Below, one piece after another: positions 42,062-50,942 of a stretch of DNA of 64,000 nucleotides. Within the stretch, counting starts at the first letter, position 1. Each line of letters starts with the position of its first letter. The stretch comes from Vulcanococcus limneticus LL (lineage in GTDB: Bacteria > Cyanobacteriota > Cyanobacteriia > PCC-6307 > Cyanobiaceae). The notes beneath the pieces are model-generated. The model did not search any database, was not told the DNA's origin, and saw nothing but the letters and a program-made list of their open reading frames with translations. Both the position numbers and the translations under genes were made by a program. The DNA lies in the NCBI RefSeq assembly GCF_002252705.1, contig NZ_NQLA01000002.1:62001-126000 (forward strand), written 5' to 3'.

Positions 42062-42541
42062 TCAACGGGCGACCCGGGGAGCGCGGCACCAACGCCAGCT
42101 CTCCAGGTTGATCAGCAGCCCAAGCAACACCATCACCCCCATCAGCACGACCTGGTCAAGCCGGGAATCGGGGATCAGGATGTCCACCACCATGTGGACG
42201 ATGTTGGTGGCGGAATACAGCAGTCCCAACCCCAGGTGAAACCAGCGCCAGCGGCGCCAAGCCCTGGGGCTGGTTTCCGCATAGGCGATCACCACCAGGG
42301 CCGCCAGGGGCACCAGGAAGTAGCCGAGCATGGCTGCGAACACCGCCGGCAGCTGCGCCGGGTCCACATGACTCTCGATCTCCGGTGACAGCCCATGGAA
42401 CAGGGGCATCAGGCCGAGGTCGGTGTGAAACAGCATCGCCAGAAACCAGGCGATCCACAGGGTCCGCAGCCGCAGCGCCGGGCCACCCGCCGGGGGTGGG
42501 GCCGGCTCCTGCGGCGGAGGCGGGGTGAACAGGGGGTCCAT
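42062..42541 (-). CDS. Membrane protein, function unknown
   Basis: The 159-residue protein has a Pro-rich N-terminus (PLFTPPPPQEPAPPPAGG) and four hydrophobic segments, the first with LWIAWFLAMLFHTDLGLMPL and the last with GVMVLLGLLINLESW. The pattern HTDLG and HMVVDILIPD are polar residues within helices. No family could be named; cyanobacterial homologues would probably carry a DUF label. It is convergent with the 53-aa gene. Confidence 0.7.
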   Translation of the reverse strand: MDPLFTPPPPQEPAPPPAGGPALRLRTLWIAWFLAMLFHTDLGLMPLFHGLSPEIESHVDPAQLPAVFAAMLGYFLVPLAALVVIAYAETSPRAWRRWRWFHLGLGLLYSATNIVHMVVDILIPDSRLDQVVLMGVMVLLGLLINLESWRWCRAPRVAR

Positions 42542-42674
42542 GGGGCATCCGTCGGGAAGGGCCAGAGTGATGGTGCTGCCGCCAGGCCGTCAGCGGAACC
42601 CCAGGAGCGACCCTGGATCCCAGGCCCGAGAGCCAGCCAGCGCCTAGGGTCGGGCCTGAAAGACGCCAGCCGCC

Positions 42675-42941
42675 ATGCGTTTCGTGCTCTGGGGCACCTA
42701 CTGCGACGATGCCCTCACCAAGCGCGCCCCCTACCGGGAGGAGCACCTGGCGGGGCTGCAGCGCCAGAAGGAGGCCGGCCTCCTGGTGACGCTGGGCCCC
42801 ACCGAGGACAGCAGCCACGTGTTCGGCATCTACGAGGCCGAGAGCCGCGAGCAGGTGGAGGAGCTGGTCCATGGCGACATCTACTGGCGCCATGGCATCT
42901 GGACCGACCTTCAGGTGTACCCCTGGATCCAGGCCTTCTGA
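42675..42941 (+). CDS. YciI-like protein
   Basis: The 88-residue protein has the YciI core: MRFVLWGTYCDDALTKRAPYREEHLAGL near the N-terminus with a conserved His, and LVHGDIYWRHGIWTDLQV at the C-terminus. YciI proteins form dimeric ferredoxin-like folds; in most the reaction is unknown. Confidence 0.9.
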   Translation: MRFVLWGTYCDDALTKRAPYREEHLAGLQRQKEAGLLVTLGPTEDSSHVFGIYEAESREQVEELVHGDIYWRHGIWTDLQVYPWIQAF

Positions 42942-42995
42942 TCGCGGCTTTCTCAGCGCCCAGGCTCAGACCCTCGCGCGCGGCAGCCGCCCCTC

Positions 42996-43937
42996 TCACC
43001 ACAGGCCGCGGATGGGCGCAGGGGCCGGAGCAGGCTCAGGAGCCTGGGCCGGAGGGGTGTAGCGGGGCGCGGGGACAGGAACCGCCATCGGCTCGGCCAC
43101 CGGACGCTGGGCGAAGCGATAGCGGAAGCCGAGCTTGGCGCCCCAGCTGTTGAAGGAGCCGAAATCCACGGCGTTGACGGTTTGGCCTGTGGCGCCCTGG
43201 TAAACACCTTCAAGGAAGATGTCGGTGTTGTAGCTGGCGATGTAGCTCACACCCAGCTTGGCCTGATAGCCAAAGGCGCCGTAGTTGCCACCCCCCGTAT
43301 TGATGCCGCCAACCCTGATGTTGGGTGTGCCGATGTTGGAGTAGCCGATGCCGCCGCCCACATAGGGTGACCAGCGAGAGCCGGTGGGGATGTCCCAGTA
43401 GGCACTCAGCAGCACATCGTTCTTGTCCACATTGCCCGAGGCCCCCACCCGGGCGCTGCCAAAGCGGTTGGTGCTGATGTTGATGTCATTGATGCTGGAG
43501 CGGCTATAGCCGTAGGTGAGCTCGGTGCGGATGGCGCCGAAGTCGTAGCCGAGGCCGATGTCACCAGAAAAGCCGCCGCCACTGTTCACATCCCCGTCGA
43601 TGCCGGTGTTGTTGATGTCGAAGCTGCGGTGCTGGGGCCACTGGGCGCCCAGGCCGATCGTGGCGTAGAAGCCCTTGCCCTGCTCGTAGGGCACAGGCTC
43701 CGGCACAGAGCCCTGGGCGACCCTCACGTTGGCCTGGGCCAGCTGCTGATCGCTCTGGGCGGCCTGGGCGATCGGCGCTTCAGCCGCCCTGCTCTGGGCC
43801 ACGGCAGCCTCTGCCCGGGTCGGCGGCACCTGGCCGAGCGCAACCTCAGCAGCCCGGACGGGACCGGCGCCGAAACCCGTGGCGCCGAGCGCAGCCCCAG
43901 CACCAAGCAAGAGGGCAGGAAAAAGGGTGTTAGCCAT
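42996..43937 (-). CDS. Outer membrane beta-barrel protein
   Basis: A signal peptide (LFPALLLGAGAALGATGFGA) is followed by an Ala/Gln-rich linker of about 65 residues and an eight-stranded-like barrel with alternating pattern, e.g. GKGFYATIGLGAQWPQHRSF, FSGDIGLGYDFGAIRTELTY, SPYVGGGIGYSN and ending KLGFRYRFA. After the barrel a Pro-rich tail (PAPRYTPPAQAPEPAPAPAP) may reach into the periplasm. Related to OmpA/OprF-like small barrels; function unknown. Confidence 0.87.
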   Translation of the reverse strand: MANTLFPALLLGAGAALGATGFGAGPVRAAEVALGQVPPTRAEAAVAQSRAAEAPIAQAAQSDQQLAQANVRVAQGSVPEPVPYEQGKGFYATIGLGAQWPQHRSFDINNTGIDGDVNSGGGFSGDIGLGYDFGAIRTELTYGYSRSSINDINISTNRFGSARVGASGNVDKNDVLLSAYWDIPTGSRWSPYVGGGIGYSNIGTPNIRVGGINTGGGNYGAFGYQAKLGVSYIASYNTDIFLEGVYQGATGQTVNAVDFGSFNSWGAKLGFRYRFAQRPVAEPMAVPVPAPRYTPPAQAPEPAPAPAPIRGLW

Positions 43938-44052
43938 GGGAGGGGGTATCCAAACGATCTCCCTTCTCTGTAGGCATCGTCACAGACACCGGGACAACAG
44001 CATGCCCGGAATGATTCCTGGCACAGGCAGGGTGCACCAAGGGCCTGCCCCC

Positions 44053-44490
44053 TCAGCCCCGGGGCCAGCCGGCCTGGGCCTGCTGCCAGACCCAGCCGGC
44101 CACCGCCTCGGGGCCCCCATCCCCCAGCACCGCTGCGTAGCCCCCCATCTGGCCCACGCCGGCGGCGGCGATGGTGGCGATCACCGCGGGGTCGGCGCGG
44201 CCGTAGCGCTCCAGTGCGGCCAGCTTCAGGGTCTTGCCGCGGCGCAGGATGTTGCCGCCATTCACATGGCAGCCGGCGCAGTGCTGCTCAAACAGCTGGG
44301 CGCCCCTGGCCACCTGGGGGCCATCGCCTGCCGGAACCGCGTCGGACACCCCCCAGGCGGGCCGGGGCCAGAGCAACAGCAGCAGCAGGGCCCCCAGCAC
44401 CAGCAGCCGCAGCCACCAGCGCGGCCGAAGTCCAGCCGATGCCACGACCCCCGCGGCGGTTTCAGCAGAGCCGGGCAGGACAGCGGCCAT
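44053..44490 (-). CDS. Cytochrome c6-like protein
   Basis: The 145-residue precursor has an N-terminal signal helix LRLLVLGALLLLLLWPRPAWG and a c-type domain with CAGCHVNGGNILRRGKTLKL and the axial-Met region GVGQMGGYAAVLGDGGPEAV. Cytochrome c6 carries electrons from cytochrome b6f to photosystem I in the thylakoid lumen. The Met region departs from the usual MPAF pattern, so it may be a c6B/c6C variant rather than PetJ. Confidence 0.87.
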   Translation of the reverse strand: MAAVLPGSAETAAGVVASAGLRPRWWLRLLVLGALLLLLLWPRPAWGVSDAVPAGDGPQVARGAQLFEQHCAGCHVNGGNILRRGKTLKLAALERYGRADPAVIATIAAAGVGQMGGYAAVLGDGGPEAVAGWVWQQAQAGWPRG

Positions 44491-44588
44491 CGGCACAGAG
44501 CGACACCCATCCAGTCTGTCGGTCAGCCCGGGCGCACCGGAGCACCCGCCAGGCGCTGGAATGGGCATCCGCTGGATCGGGCCGCCCC

Positions 44589-45818
44589 ATGCCGTTGTTT
44601 CTGCACAGCGCCGACTGGCAGATCGGCAAGCCCTACGCCCGGGTCCACGATCCCGACAAGCGGGCCCGCCTGCGCCAGGTGCGCCTGGAGGCCATCGATC
44701 GGATCGGGGCCGCCGCCCGGGCCCATGGCGCCAGCTTCCTGGTGGTGGCGGGCGACCTGTTCGACTCCCCCACCCCCAGCAGCAGCGACGTGAGTGCCGT
44801 CTGTCAGGCCATCGGTCGGCTGGAGATCCCCGTGCTGGTTATCCCCGGCAACCACGACCACGGCGCCCCGGGCAGCGTCTGGCACGGGGGGTTCTTCCAG
44901 ACGGAGCGGCAGCGGCGGGCCCCCAACCTGCGGCTGCTGCTGGAGCGGCAACCGCTGGAGCTGGAGCAGGCGGTGCTATTGCCCTGCCCGCTGCTGCGCC
45001 GCAGCGAGGCGGAGGATCCCTGCGGCTGGGTGCGCCAGCTCGACTGGGCCTCCCTGCCGGCCGGCAAAGCGCGCATCCTGCTGGCCCACGGCTCGGTGCA
45101 CGGCTTCGGCGGCGCCGACCTGGACGCCGATGAGGAGAACCCAGCCGCCAGCGGCAATCGCCTGCACCTGGGGGCCAGCCTGCTGGAGCAGGTCGACTAC
45201 GTGGCCCTGGGCGACTGGCACGGCCTCAAGCAGGTCAATGCCAAGAGCTGGTATGCCGGCACCCCCGAGCCCGACCGCTTTCCGCGCAGCTCCGACTACC
45301 AGGGCGGCCAGGTGCTGCTGGTGGAGGCCGAGCGGGGCGCGCCGCCGCGGGTCGAGCCGCTGCCCACCGGCCAGCTGCGCTGGCTGCCGCTGCGGGTCCA
45401 CTTCACGGGCGACGGCGATCTGGAGCGCTTCGAGGGGCAGCTCGAGCAGCTGCTGGGCGATGCCCTCCGCCAGGACCTGCTGCTGCTGGAGGAGAGTGGG
45501 GGCCTGAGCCTGGAGGGTCACCAGCGCTACGAAGCCCTGCTGGAGCGGCTGGAGGCCCAGCTGCTACGGCTCAAGCGCCGGGGACGCTGCGTCGAGACCC
45601 CCGCGGAGGCCGAGCTGGCGCAGCTCACCGGCCGGCCCGGAGATCCCCTGATCGCGCGGGTGGCCGCCGGCCTGCAGTCCGATCTGCTGGAGGCCGGCAA
45701 CCCTGAGGCCCAGGCCAACGGGGCCCCGGCCAGCGAAGGGCCAGACGATCCAGCCGCCCTGATCCGGCGTGCCCTGGGCGAACTGCACCGCTGCCTGCAG
45801 GCGGCGGAGCGGGGCTGA
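44589..45818 (+). CDS. sbcD: SbcD-like exonuclease subunit
   Basis: The calcineurin-like nuclease has FLHSADWQIGKP, FLVVAGDLFDSPTPSS, VIPGNHDHGAP, LLAHGSVHGFGG and ALGDWHGLKQ, the metal-binding motifs of SbcD/Mre11. The protein of 409 residues has a C-terminal helical region. Together with the SbcC-like ATPase just downstream (10 bp) it would process DNA hairpins and ends. The DWHG motif replaces the usual GH-x-H, as in related DNA-repair exonucleases. Confidence 0.93.
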   Translation: MPLFLHSADWQIGKPYARVHDPDKRARLRQVRLEAIDRIGAAARAHGASFLVVAGDLFDSPTPSSSDVSAVCQAIGRLEIPVLVIPGNHDHGAPGSVWHGGFFQTERQRRAPNLRLLLERQPLELEQAVLLPCPLLRRSEAEDPCGWVRQLDWASLPAGKARILLAHGSVHGFGGADLDADEENPAASGNRLHLGASLLEQVDYVALGDWHGLKQVNAKSWYAGTPEPDRFPRSSDYQGGQVLLVEAERGAPPRVEPLPTGQLRWLPLRVHFTGDGDLERFEGQLEQLLGDALRQDLLLLEESGGLSLEGHQRYEALLERLEAQLLRLKRRGRCVETPAEAELAQLTGRPGDPLIARVAAGLQSDLLEAGNPEAQANGAPASEGPDDPAALIRRALGELHRCLQAAERG

Positions 45819-45828
45819 GGGGGAAGCG

Positions 45829-48606
45829 ATGCGTCTCCTGCACTGCCGCCTGCGCCAGCTGCGCCAGCACCGCGACCTGGGACTGCGCTTCGGCCGCCGC
45901 TTCACCCTGATCGGCGGCGCCAACGAAACTGGCAAATCCACCCTGGTGGAGGCCCTGCACAAGGGCCTGTTCCTGCGGGCCACCGCCACCGGCCGGGGCG
46001 TGGAGGAGCTGCGCTCGCGCCTGCATCCGGGCCTGCCGGAGGTGGAGATCGGCTTTGAGGCCGGCGGCCAGGCGTGGCAGCTGCGCAAGCGCTTCGCCGG
46101 CGCCAGCGGCACCTGCCAGCTCAGCAACGGCGCCGGTGTGGCCCTCTCGGGGGCCGCCGCCGAGGAGCAGCTGGCGGCGCTGCTGGGGGTGGAGGGCCCC
46201 GTGACCGGCACACAGATCCGCCAGTTGCCGGAGCGCTGGGCCCACCTTTGGGTGCGCCAGGGCGAGGCGGCGAGCAATCCGCTCCAGGCCAAGCAGGAGA
46301 GCTACGACTTCAGCCGGCTGGTGGATCAGCTGCAACAGCGCGGTAGCAGCGGCGCCCTGGAATCGCCCCTGGACAGGCGGGTGTTGGAGCTGCTGCAGGA
46401 GCGTGTGGCGGAGTTTTTCACCGGCACGGGCAAGGTGCGAGCCGGCTCACGCCTGGCGGAGGTGCAGCGGCGCGAAGCCGAGGCGGCCACCCAGCTGGGC
46501 CTGGCCCGGGAGCGGCTCAGCGAACTGGAGGCGGCCATGGAGCAGCTGCGCGCCATCCAGGAGCGCCTGAGCGCCATTGAGGGCCAGGAGCGACCGGCCC
46601 TGCTGGCCCGCCAGCGGCAGGAGGCTGAGCGGCTGCGGCAGCTGGAGCAGCTGGAGCAGCGACGGCGCCTGACCATCGCCGAGCGGGATCCCCTGGCCGA
46701 GGCCCTGGAGCGGCTGCGGCGCCAGCAGCGGCAGCGGCAGGAGTTGCTGACACAGCAGGCCCAGCAGCTGGAGGACCAGGCGCGACAGGCGGCCGCGGTG
46801 CAGCGGCTGGAGGCGGAGCTGGCGGCCAGCCGTGCCGCCTGCGAGCGTGGCGGGCAACTGCGACTGCGACTCGAGGGCCAGCGCCAGCGGCTGCTGGAGC
46901 GCCAGGAGCTGCTGCAGCTGCGGCTCGATCAGCTGCAGCTGGAGGCCGAGGAGCGTCAGCTGCGCGAGCACCAGGAGCAGCTGGGGCGACTGCAGAGGGA
47001 AGCCGAGGGGCTGAAGCAGCGGCTGGCAGCCCTGCCCGCCATCGGCACGGAGCAGGTGCGCGAGCTGCGGCGGGCGGAAGGGGCCCTGGCGGAGGCCAGG
47101 GCCCGCTGCCAGGCCATGGCCGCCAGTCTGGAGCTGCTCAGCGCCGACCTGCCGGTGCACCTGGATGGACTGGCGCTGGAGATCGGCCAGCCCCAGCTGC
47201 TGAGCGGCAGCAGCGAGCTGCAGGTGGGTGCCGGTGTGCGCCTGCGCCTCAGCCCGGGCGGTGGCGAGGCCCTGCCCCAGGCCCGGACCGAGCTGGAGCG
47301 CAGCCAGGCCGCCCTCACGGGCCTGCAGGAGGGTCTGGGGGTGGCGGACAGCGAGATGGCGGAGGCGATCGAGCGCCAGCGACGGGCACTCGAGAGCGAC
47401 CTCAGCAACCTGCGCAAGGCCGCAAGCGCCATCCCCTGGGCCGGGCTGCAGGAGCGGATCACGGCCCTGGAACCCCGGCGCCTGCGCCTGGAGCTGGCCC
47501 TGGCCGCGCTGGACCCGATCCGCCAGGACCTGGCCGCCGATCCGGAGACCCCGGCCCTGGACGGCCTCGACCGCAATGGCCTGGAGGAGGAGCTGCAACG
47601 GCTGCGGCAGACGACCACGCTGCTGGTGCGCCAGCTGGAGCAGACCACCCAGCAGCTGCAGCAGGCCGAGGAGCGGGAGCGGGAGCTGGGCCGCGAGCTG
47701 GTGGCCAGCCGGGGGCGGCTCGAACAGCTGGCCGGATCGCTCGGGGCCCTGGCCGAACGCCTGGCGGCCGCGGAGGGCGAAGCGGGAGGTGGCGACGCCG
47801 ACGCGACCCTGGCGGAGCTGGAGGGCCAGTGGCGCGAGCGGCAGGCTCAGATCGCATCGCTTGATGCCGCGCTGGCAGCCCTTGGACCCGCCACTGCCGA
47901 GCCCGGCGCCGCCGATCCCGCCCCAGGGCTTGGGGCCGCCGTGGAGCGCCTGGAGCAGGAGCGGGAGAGCCTGCTCACCCAGCTGGGACAGGCGGAGCAG
48001 CGCTGCGCCGGGCTCGGGGCCGAGAACCCGGTCGCGGAGCTGGAGCGCCGCCAGGCCGAATGGGAGGCCTCCCGAGCCGAGCGTGACGCCATCGAGAGCC
48101 AGGGCCAGGCCCTGCAGCTGCTGCAGGCCCGCTTCCACGCCGCCCAGACCGACCTCGCCAACCGCTACAGCGAACCCCTGGGGGCGGCCATCGCCCCCTA
48201 TCTGGCGGCTCTGGGCCGGGATCCGCGGGCACCACTGCTGCGCTTTGATCCCGAGCGGGGCTTCCAGGACCTGCAACTGCGCCAGGGGAGCGAGGCCTAC
48301 GACTTCGAGAAGCTGAGCGGGGGCATGCGCGAGCAGCTGGCAGGTGCCCTGCGGCTGGCCCTGGCCGAGGTGCTCCAGCCCGCCTACGACGGCTGCCTGC
48401 CCTTGGTGTTCGACGACGCCTTCACCAACAGCGATCCGCAGCGGCTGCCCGGCCTGCGGCGCATGCTGCGGCTTGCCATCGAGCACGGGGTGCAGGTCGT
48501 GCTGCTCTCCTGCGATCCGGCGGCCTATGGCGAGAACGCCCTGATGGTGGCCGATCCGGACTGGGACGAGCGGGAGGAGGCCATCCAGCTGATCCGGCTG
48601 GGTTGA
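45829..48606 (+). CDS. SbcC/YhaN-like AAA ATPase
   Basis: The 925 residues form a Rad50-like ABC ATPase with Walker A LIGGANETGKSTLVEALHKG (residues 27-46) at the N-terminus, long Gln/Leu/Arg-rich coiled coils with a central hinge-like break (about 400-470), then signature KLSGGMREQLAGALRLALAE and Walker B LPLVFDDAFTNSDPQRLPG. No zinc-hook CxxC is visible. Its coding region follows sbcD by 10 bp and the pair functions in DNA end repair or phage defence (family knowledge). Confidence 0.93.
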   Translation: MRLLHCRLRQLRQHRDLGLRFGRRFTLIGGANETGKSTLVEALHKGLFLRATATGRGVEELRSRLHPGLPEVEIGFEAGGQAWQLRKRFAGASGTCQLSNGAGVALSGAAAEEQLAALLGVEGPVTGTQIRQLPERWAHLWVRQGEAASNPLQAKQESYDFSRLVDQLQQRGSSGALESPLDRRVLELLQERVAEFFTGTGKVRAGSRLAEVQRREAEAATQLGLARERLSELEAAMEQLRAIQERLSAIEGQERPALLARQRQEAERLRQLEQLEQRRRLTIAERDPLAEALERLRRQQRQRQELLTQQAQQLEDQARQAAAVQRLEAELAASRAACERGGQLRLRLEGQRQRLLERQELLQLRLDQLQLEAEERQLREHQEQLGRLQREAEGLKQRLAALPAIGTEQVRELRRAEGALAEARARCQAMAASLELLSADLPVHLDGLALEIGQPQLLSGSSELQVGAGVRLRLSPGGGEALPQARTELERSQAALTGLQEGLGVADSEMAEAIERQRRALESDLSNLRKAASAIPWAGLQERITALEPRRLRLELALAALDPIRQDLAADPETPALDGLDRNGLEEELQRLRQTTTLLVRQLEQTTQQLQQAEERERELGRELVASRGRLEQLAGSLGALAERLAAAEGEAGGGDADATLAELEGQWRERQAQIASLDAALAALGPATAEPGAADPAPGLGAAVERLEQERESLLTQLGQAEQRCAGLGAENPVAELERRQAEWEASRAERDAIESQGQALQLLQARFHAAQTDLANRYSEPLGAAIAPYLAALGRDPRAPLLRFDPERGFQDLQLRQGSEAYDFEKLSGGMREQLAGALRLALAEVLQPAYDGCLPLVFDDAFTNSDPQRLPGLRRMLRLAIEHGVQVVLLSCDPAAYGENALMVADPDWDEREEAIQLIRLG

Positions 48607-48702
48607 CGCCTCAGGAGCACGCCGGCTGGGTGGATCCCACGCCATGGCCTCCGGCGGGACGGTGCCTGGCGGCCGGCCCCACTCAGCTTCTACGGTCTGG
48701 CG

Positions 48703-49206
48703 ATGGTCAACCTGCGCCGCTTGCAGAGCCAGGATCAGCCGCAGGTGCTGGCGATCTACCGCGAGGCCGTCCGCGGCCTGGCCCCCGGGCGCTACGACCC
48801 GGCCCAGGTGCGGGCCTGGGCCGGGCAGGCCGAGGCGGACGCCCCCATGCTGCGTCGCTGCCTGGAGCGCGGCTGGGGCCTGGTGAGCTGCGACAACAAC
48901 GGGCTTCCCCGCGCCTTCGCCGTGCTGGACCCGCCGGAGCGGGTGGCACTGCTCTACTGCCATCCCCACTTCACGCGCCAGGGACGGGCCTCCGCCCTGT
49001 TGGAGGCCCTGGAGGAGCAGGCCCGGCGCCTTGGCGTGGGCGAGCTGCGCACAGAGGCCAGCGTGCTGTCGCGGCCGCTGTTCGCGAGACGGGGCTGGCG
49101 GGTGAGTTGGATCGAGGAGCTGCGCATCGGCGGCATCGGCTTCCGGCGCTTCCGCATGGCCCTGCCCCTGGGGCGACCCGAGGAAGGCTCAGGTCCAGGG
49201 GCCTGA
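48703..49206 (+). CDS. GNAT-family acetyltransferase
   Basis: The 167-residue protein starts NLRRLQSQDQPQVLAIYREA and has the acetyl-CoA pocket HFTRQGRASALLEALEEQAR (R-Q-G-R-A/G pattern) plus ELRTEASVLSRPLFARRGW, typical of the GNAT fold. The substrate could be a protein, an antibiotic or a small amine. Confidence 0.9.
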   Translation: MVNLRRLQSQDQPQVLAIYREAVRGLAPGRYDPAQVRAWAGQAEADAPMLRRCLERGWGLVSCDNNGLPRAFAVLDPPERVALLYCHPHFTRQGRASALLEALEEQARRLGVGELRTEASVLSRPLFARRGWRVSWIEELRIGGIGFRRFRMALPLGRPEEGSGPGA

Positions 49207-49226
49207 GCGTTGCCGATACTGGGCCG

Positions 49227-49763
49227 ATGGCCGAAGCCCAGCTGCAGCAGTTTCTCGCCAAGATCGCCCAGCTCAACGCCTTCGCGGCCCTGAGCGAGGC
49301 CGATCCAGCCCTGCGCCAGGCCCTGCGGGACTGCAGCAGTCACCACGAGGTGGTGGCCCTGGCTGCCGGTTTCGGCTTCGACATCGGCCGCCGCTGGGGC
49401 GACCAGCCGGCCAGCCGGCCGCCAGGGCCCGCTGACCAGCCCAATCTGCTGGAGGGTCTCCCCCCGCAGCCGGGTCAGGAGCGGGTGGAGGTGTTGGTTC
49501 AGACGCCCCAGGTGCGGCTGGAGCGGATCCACTCCAACGCCGCCGCTAGCCCTGCCGGCTTCTGGTACGAGCAGGAGGAAGCGGAGTGGGTGCTGGTGCT
49601 GCGGGGCAGTGCCCGGCTGCAGTTCGAGGATGAGTCGGAGCCCCGGGATCTGTGCGTGGGCGACAGCCTGCTGATCAGGGCCGGCCGCCGCCACCGGGTG
49701 GTGGCGACGGATCCGGCTCCGGGGACCCTGTGGTTAGCGCTTTTCTGGTCGGCATCCGCGTGA
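49227..49763 (+). CDS. Nif11-cupin fusion protein
   Basis: The 178-residue protein has an N-terminal Nif11-like segment (AEAQLQQFLAKIAQLNAFAA to AAGFGFDIGRRWGD, residues 2-59), a linker, and a C-terminal cupin with GFWYEQEEAEWVLVLRGSAR, PRDLCVGDSLLIRAGRRHRV and LWLALFWSASA. The cupin has one or two metal-type Glu/His positions. Nif11 domains are otherwise mainly leaders of modified peptides. The combination is unusual and could make the Nif11 part a targeting or recognition module. Its 3' end overlaps the convergent PsiE gene by 89 bp. Confidence 0.86.
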   Translation: MAEAQLQQFLAKIAQLNAFAALSEADPALRQALRDCSSHHEVVALAAGFGFDIGRRWGDQPASRPPGPADQPNLLEGLPPQPGQERVEVLVQTPQVRLERIHSNAAASPAGFWYEQEEAEWVLVLRGSARLQFEDESEPRDLCVGDSLLIRAGRRHRVVATDPAPGTLWLALFWSASA

Positions 49764-50205
49764 TGTGGGACTGGCGCACCAGCCAGATGGCCGCCGCCAG
49801 GGCCAGCACCGCCGCGCCCAGGCCCACCAGTTCGCCGGGATCCTTCTGGATGCCGGGGGGCATCACGATCACCTTCCGCGCCAGTGCGGTGAGGGCCGTG
49901 ATCAGCACCAGCTCGATCTGCACCACGTGCTCGCGCAGGTAGGCCGTGAGGTTCTGGAGCACCTCCAGGGCGATCAGGATCACCAGGATCTGATCCAGCA
50001 GACTGATCAAGGGCTCACCGACCCACTGGACGCGCAGATCGGCCAGATCCGTGCCAAGGAACCAGAGCAGCTGGGCCGTGGCGACCAGCACCACGAACAC
50101 CAGCCCCAAGGAGAGCACCTTGGCGATCAGACGCTCGAAGCGGTGGATGAAGCGCAGGAAGCCCGCGTCCTCAACCCAGGGCCCGATCTGGCCACGGAAC
50201 CGCAT
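49675..50205 (-). CDS. PsiE-family membrane protein
   Basis: The family pattern of four helices is present: VLSLGLVFVVLVATAQLLWF, LDQILVILIALEVLQNLTAYL, VQIELVLITALTALARKVIV and [19 protein letters not shown]. PsiE is phosphate-starvation-inducible in E. coli, but its role is unknown. A TTG at 50217 is an alternative start that would overlap the upstream stop. A Pro-rich tail ends the protein. Confidence 0.86.
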   Translation of the reverse strand: MRFRGQIGPWVEDAGFLRFIHRFERLIAKVLSLGLVFVVLVATAQLLWFLGTDLADLRVQWVGEPLISLLDQILVILIALEVLQNLTAYLREHVVQIELVLITALTALARKVIVMPPGIQKDPGELVGLGAAVLALAAAIWLVRQSHITRMPTRKALTTGSPEPDPSPPPGGGGRP

Positions 50206-50213
50206 GGGCGGGC

Positions 50214-50492
50214 TCAATTCTTGAAGGGATCGAACTGGGGCTTGGCGGGTGTGTTGCCCTCGGGGTTCACCAGCTTGGTGTCGCAGGTGATGGAGCCGTC
50301 AGCGGCGGTGACGCAGTTCTTGGGCTCCACCTGGGTGGCGGGGCCCACGTTGCTGCCCGGGCCGAGCAGAAAGCGCTCGCTCTGGGCCTGAACCGGATCC
50401 CCCAGGAGCAGGGCACCGGCGGTGGCGACCAGGGCCCCCAGCCAACGGCCGACGCCGGGGGCTGGAATCGGATGGGCAGAAAACGCCGTCAT
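50214..50492 (-). CDS. Small secreted protein (92 aa)
   Basis: A signal segment (VGRWLGALVATAGALLLGDP, with VQA cleavage) precedes a 55-residue mature region with two Cys: PKNCVTAADGSITCDTKLVN. It is small and exported, perhaps with one disulfide. Unknown function. It lies just upstream of psiE on the same strand with 8 bp between. Confidence 0.65.
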   Translation of the reverse strand: MTAFSAHPIPAPGVGRWLGALVATAGALLLGDPVQAQSERFLLGPGSNVGPATQVEPKNCVTAADGSITCDTKLVNPEGNTPAKPQFDPFKN

Positions 50493-50618
50493 GGGGTGCG
50501 GGGTATGTCCTCCCACTCTGCCGGCCAGGGCGGGGCTGGGAAGGTGCCGCCTGACCAATGGTCTGGCGGCGGCCTCCTGGTCGGACGACAGCCCAGGATG
50601 TTGGCGGCGGCCCAGGGT

Positions 50619-50942
50619 TCAGCCGTCGCCGCTCTCCAGCCGGATCTCCTGCAGCAGCAGATCCAACTGGCCGAGGGAGTCCTCCAGGTCTGGGGCCAGA
50701 TCCGACTGCCCCCCCTGGTCTTCGCCCTGCCAGAGGCCCTCGATGGCGCACAGCCGCTCGGCCAGCCCCACCAGACCGTCACGGCCGTGGATGCCCATGA
50801 GCTCCTCCAGCAGCACGGGCATGCGGATCGAACTGGCCCGCAAGGCGCGGCGCAGGTCGGCCTGGGTGCGACCGCTATGGCGCAACCAGTCCTTGAGGAA
50901 GGCCTGCAGATCGTCGAGATCTTCGGCCGTCAGCGGGGCCAT
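50619..50942 (-). CDS. Conserved hypothetical (107 aa)
   Basis: The helical protein starts MAPLTAEDLDDLQAFLKDWL and continues GRTQADLRRALRASSIRMPV, LLEELMGIHGRDGLVGLAER. The second half is acidic with Leu-rich segments. It is coupled (ATGA) to the YkvA gene upstream on the same strand. Function unknown. Confidence 0.68.
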   Translation of the reverse strand: MAPLTAEDLDDLQAFLKDWLRHSGRTQADLRRALRASSIRMPVLLEELMGIHGRDGLVGLAERLCAIEGLWQGEDQGGQSDLAPDLEDSLGQLDLLLQEIRLESGDG

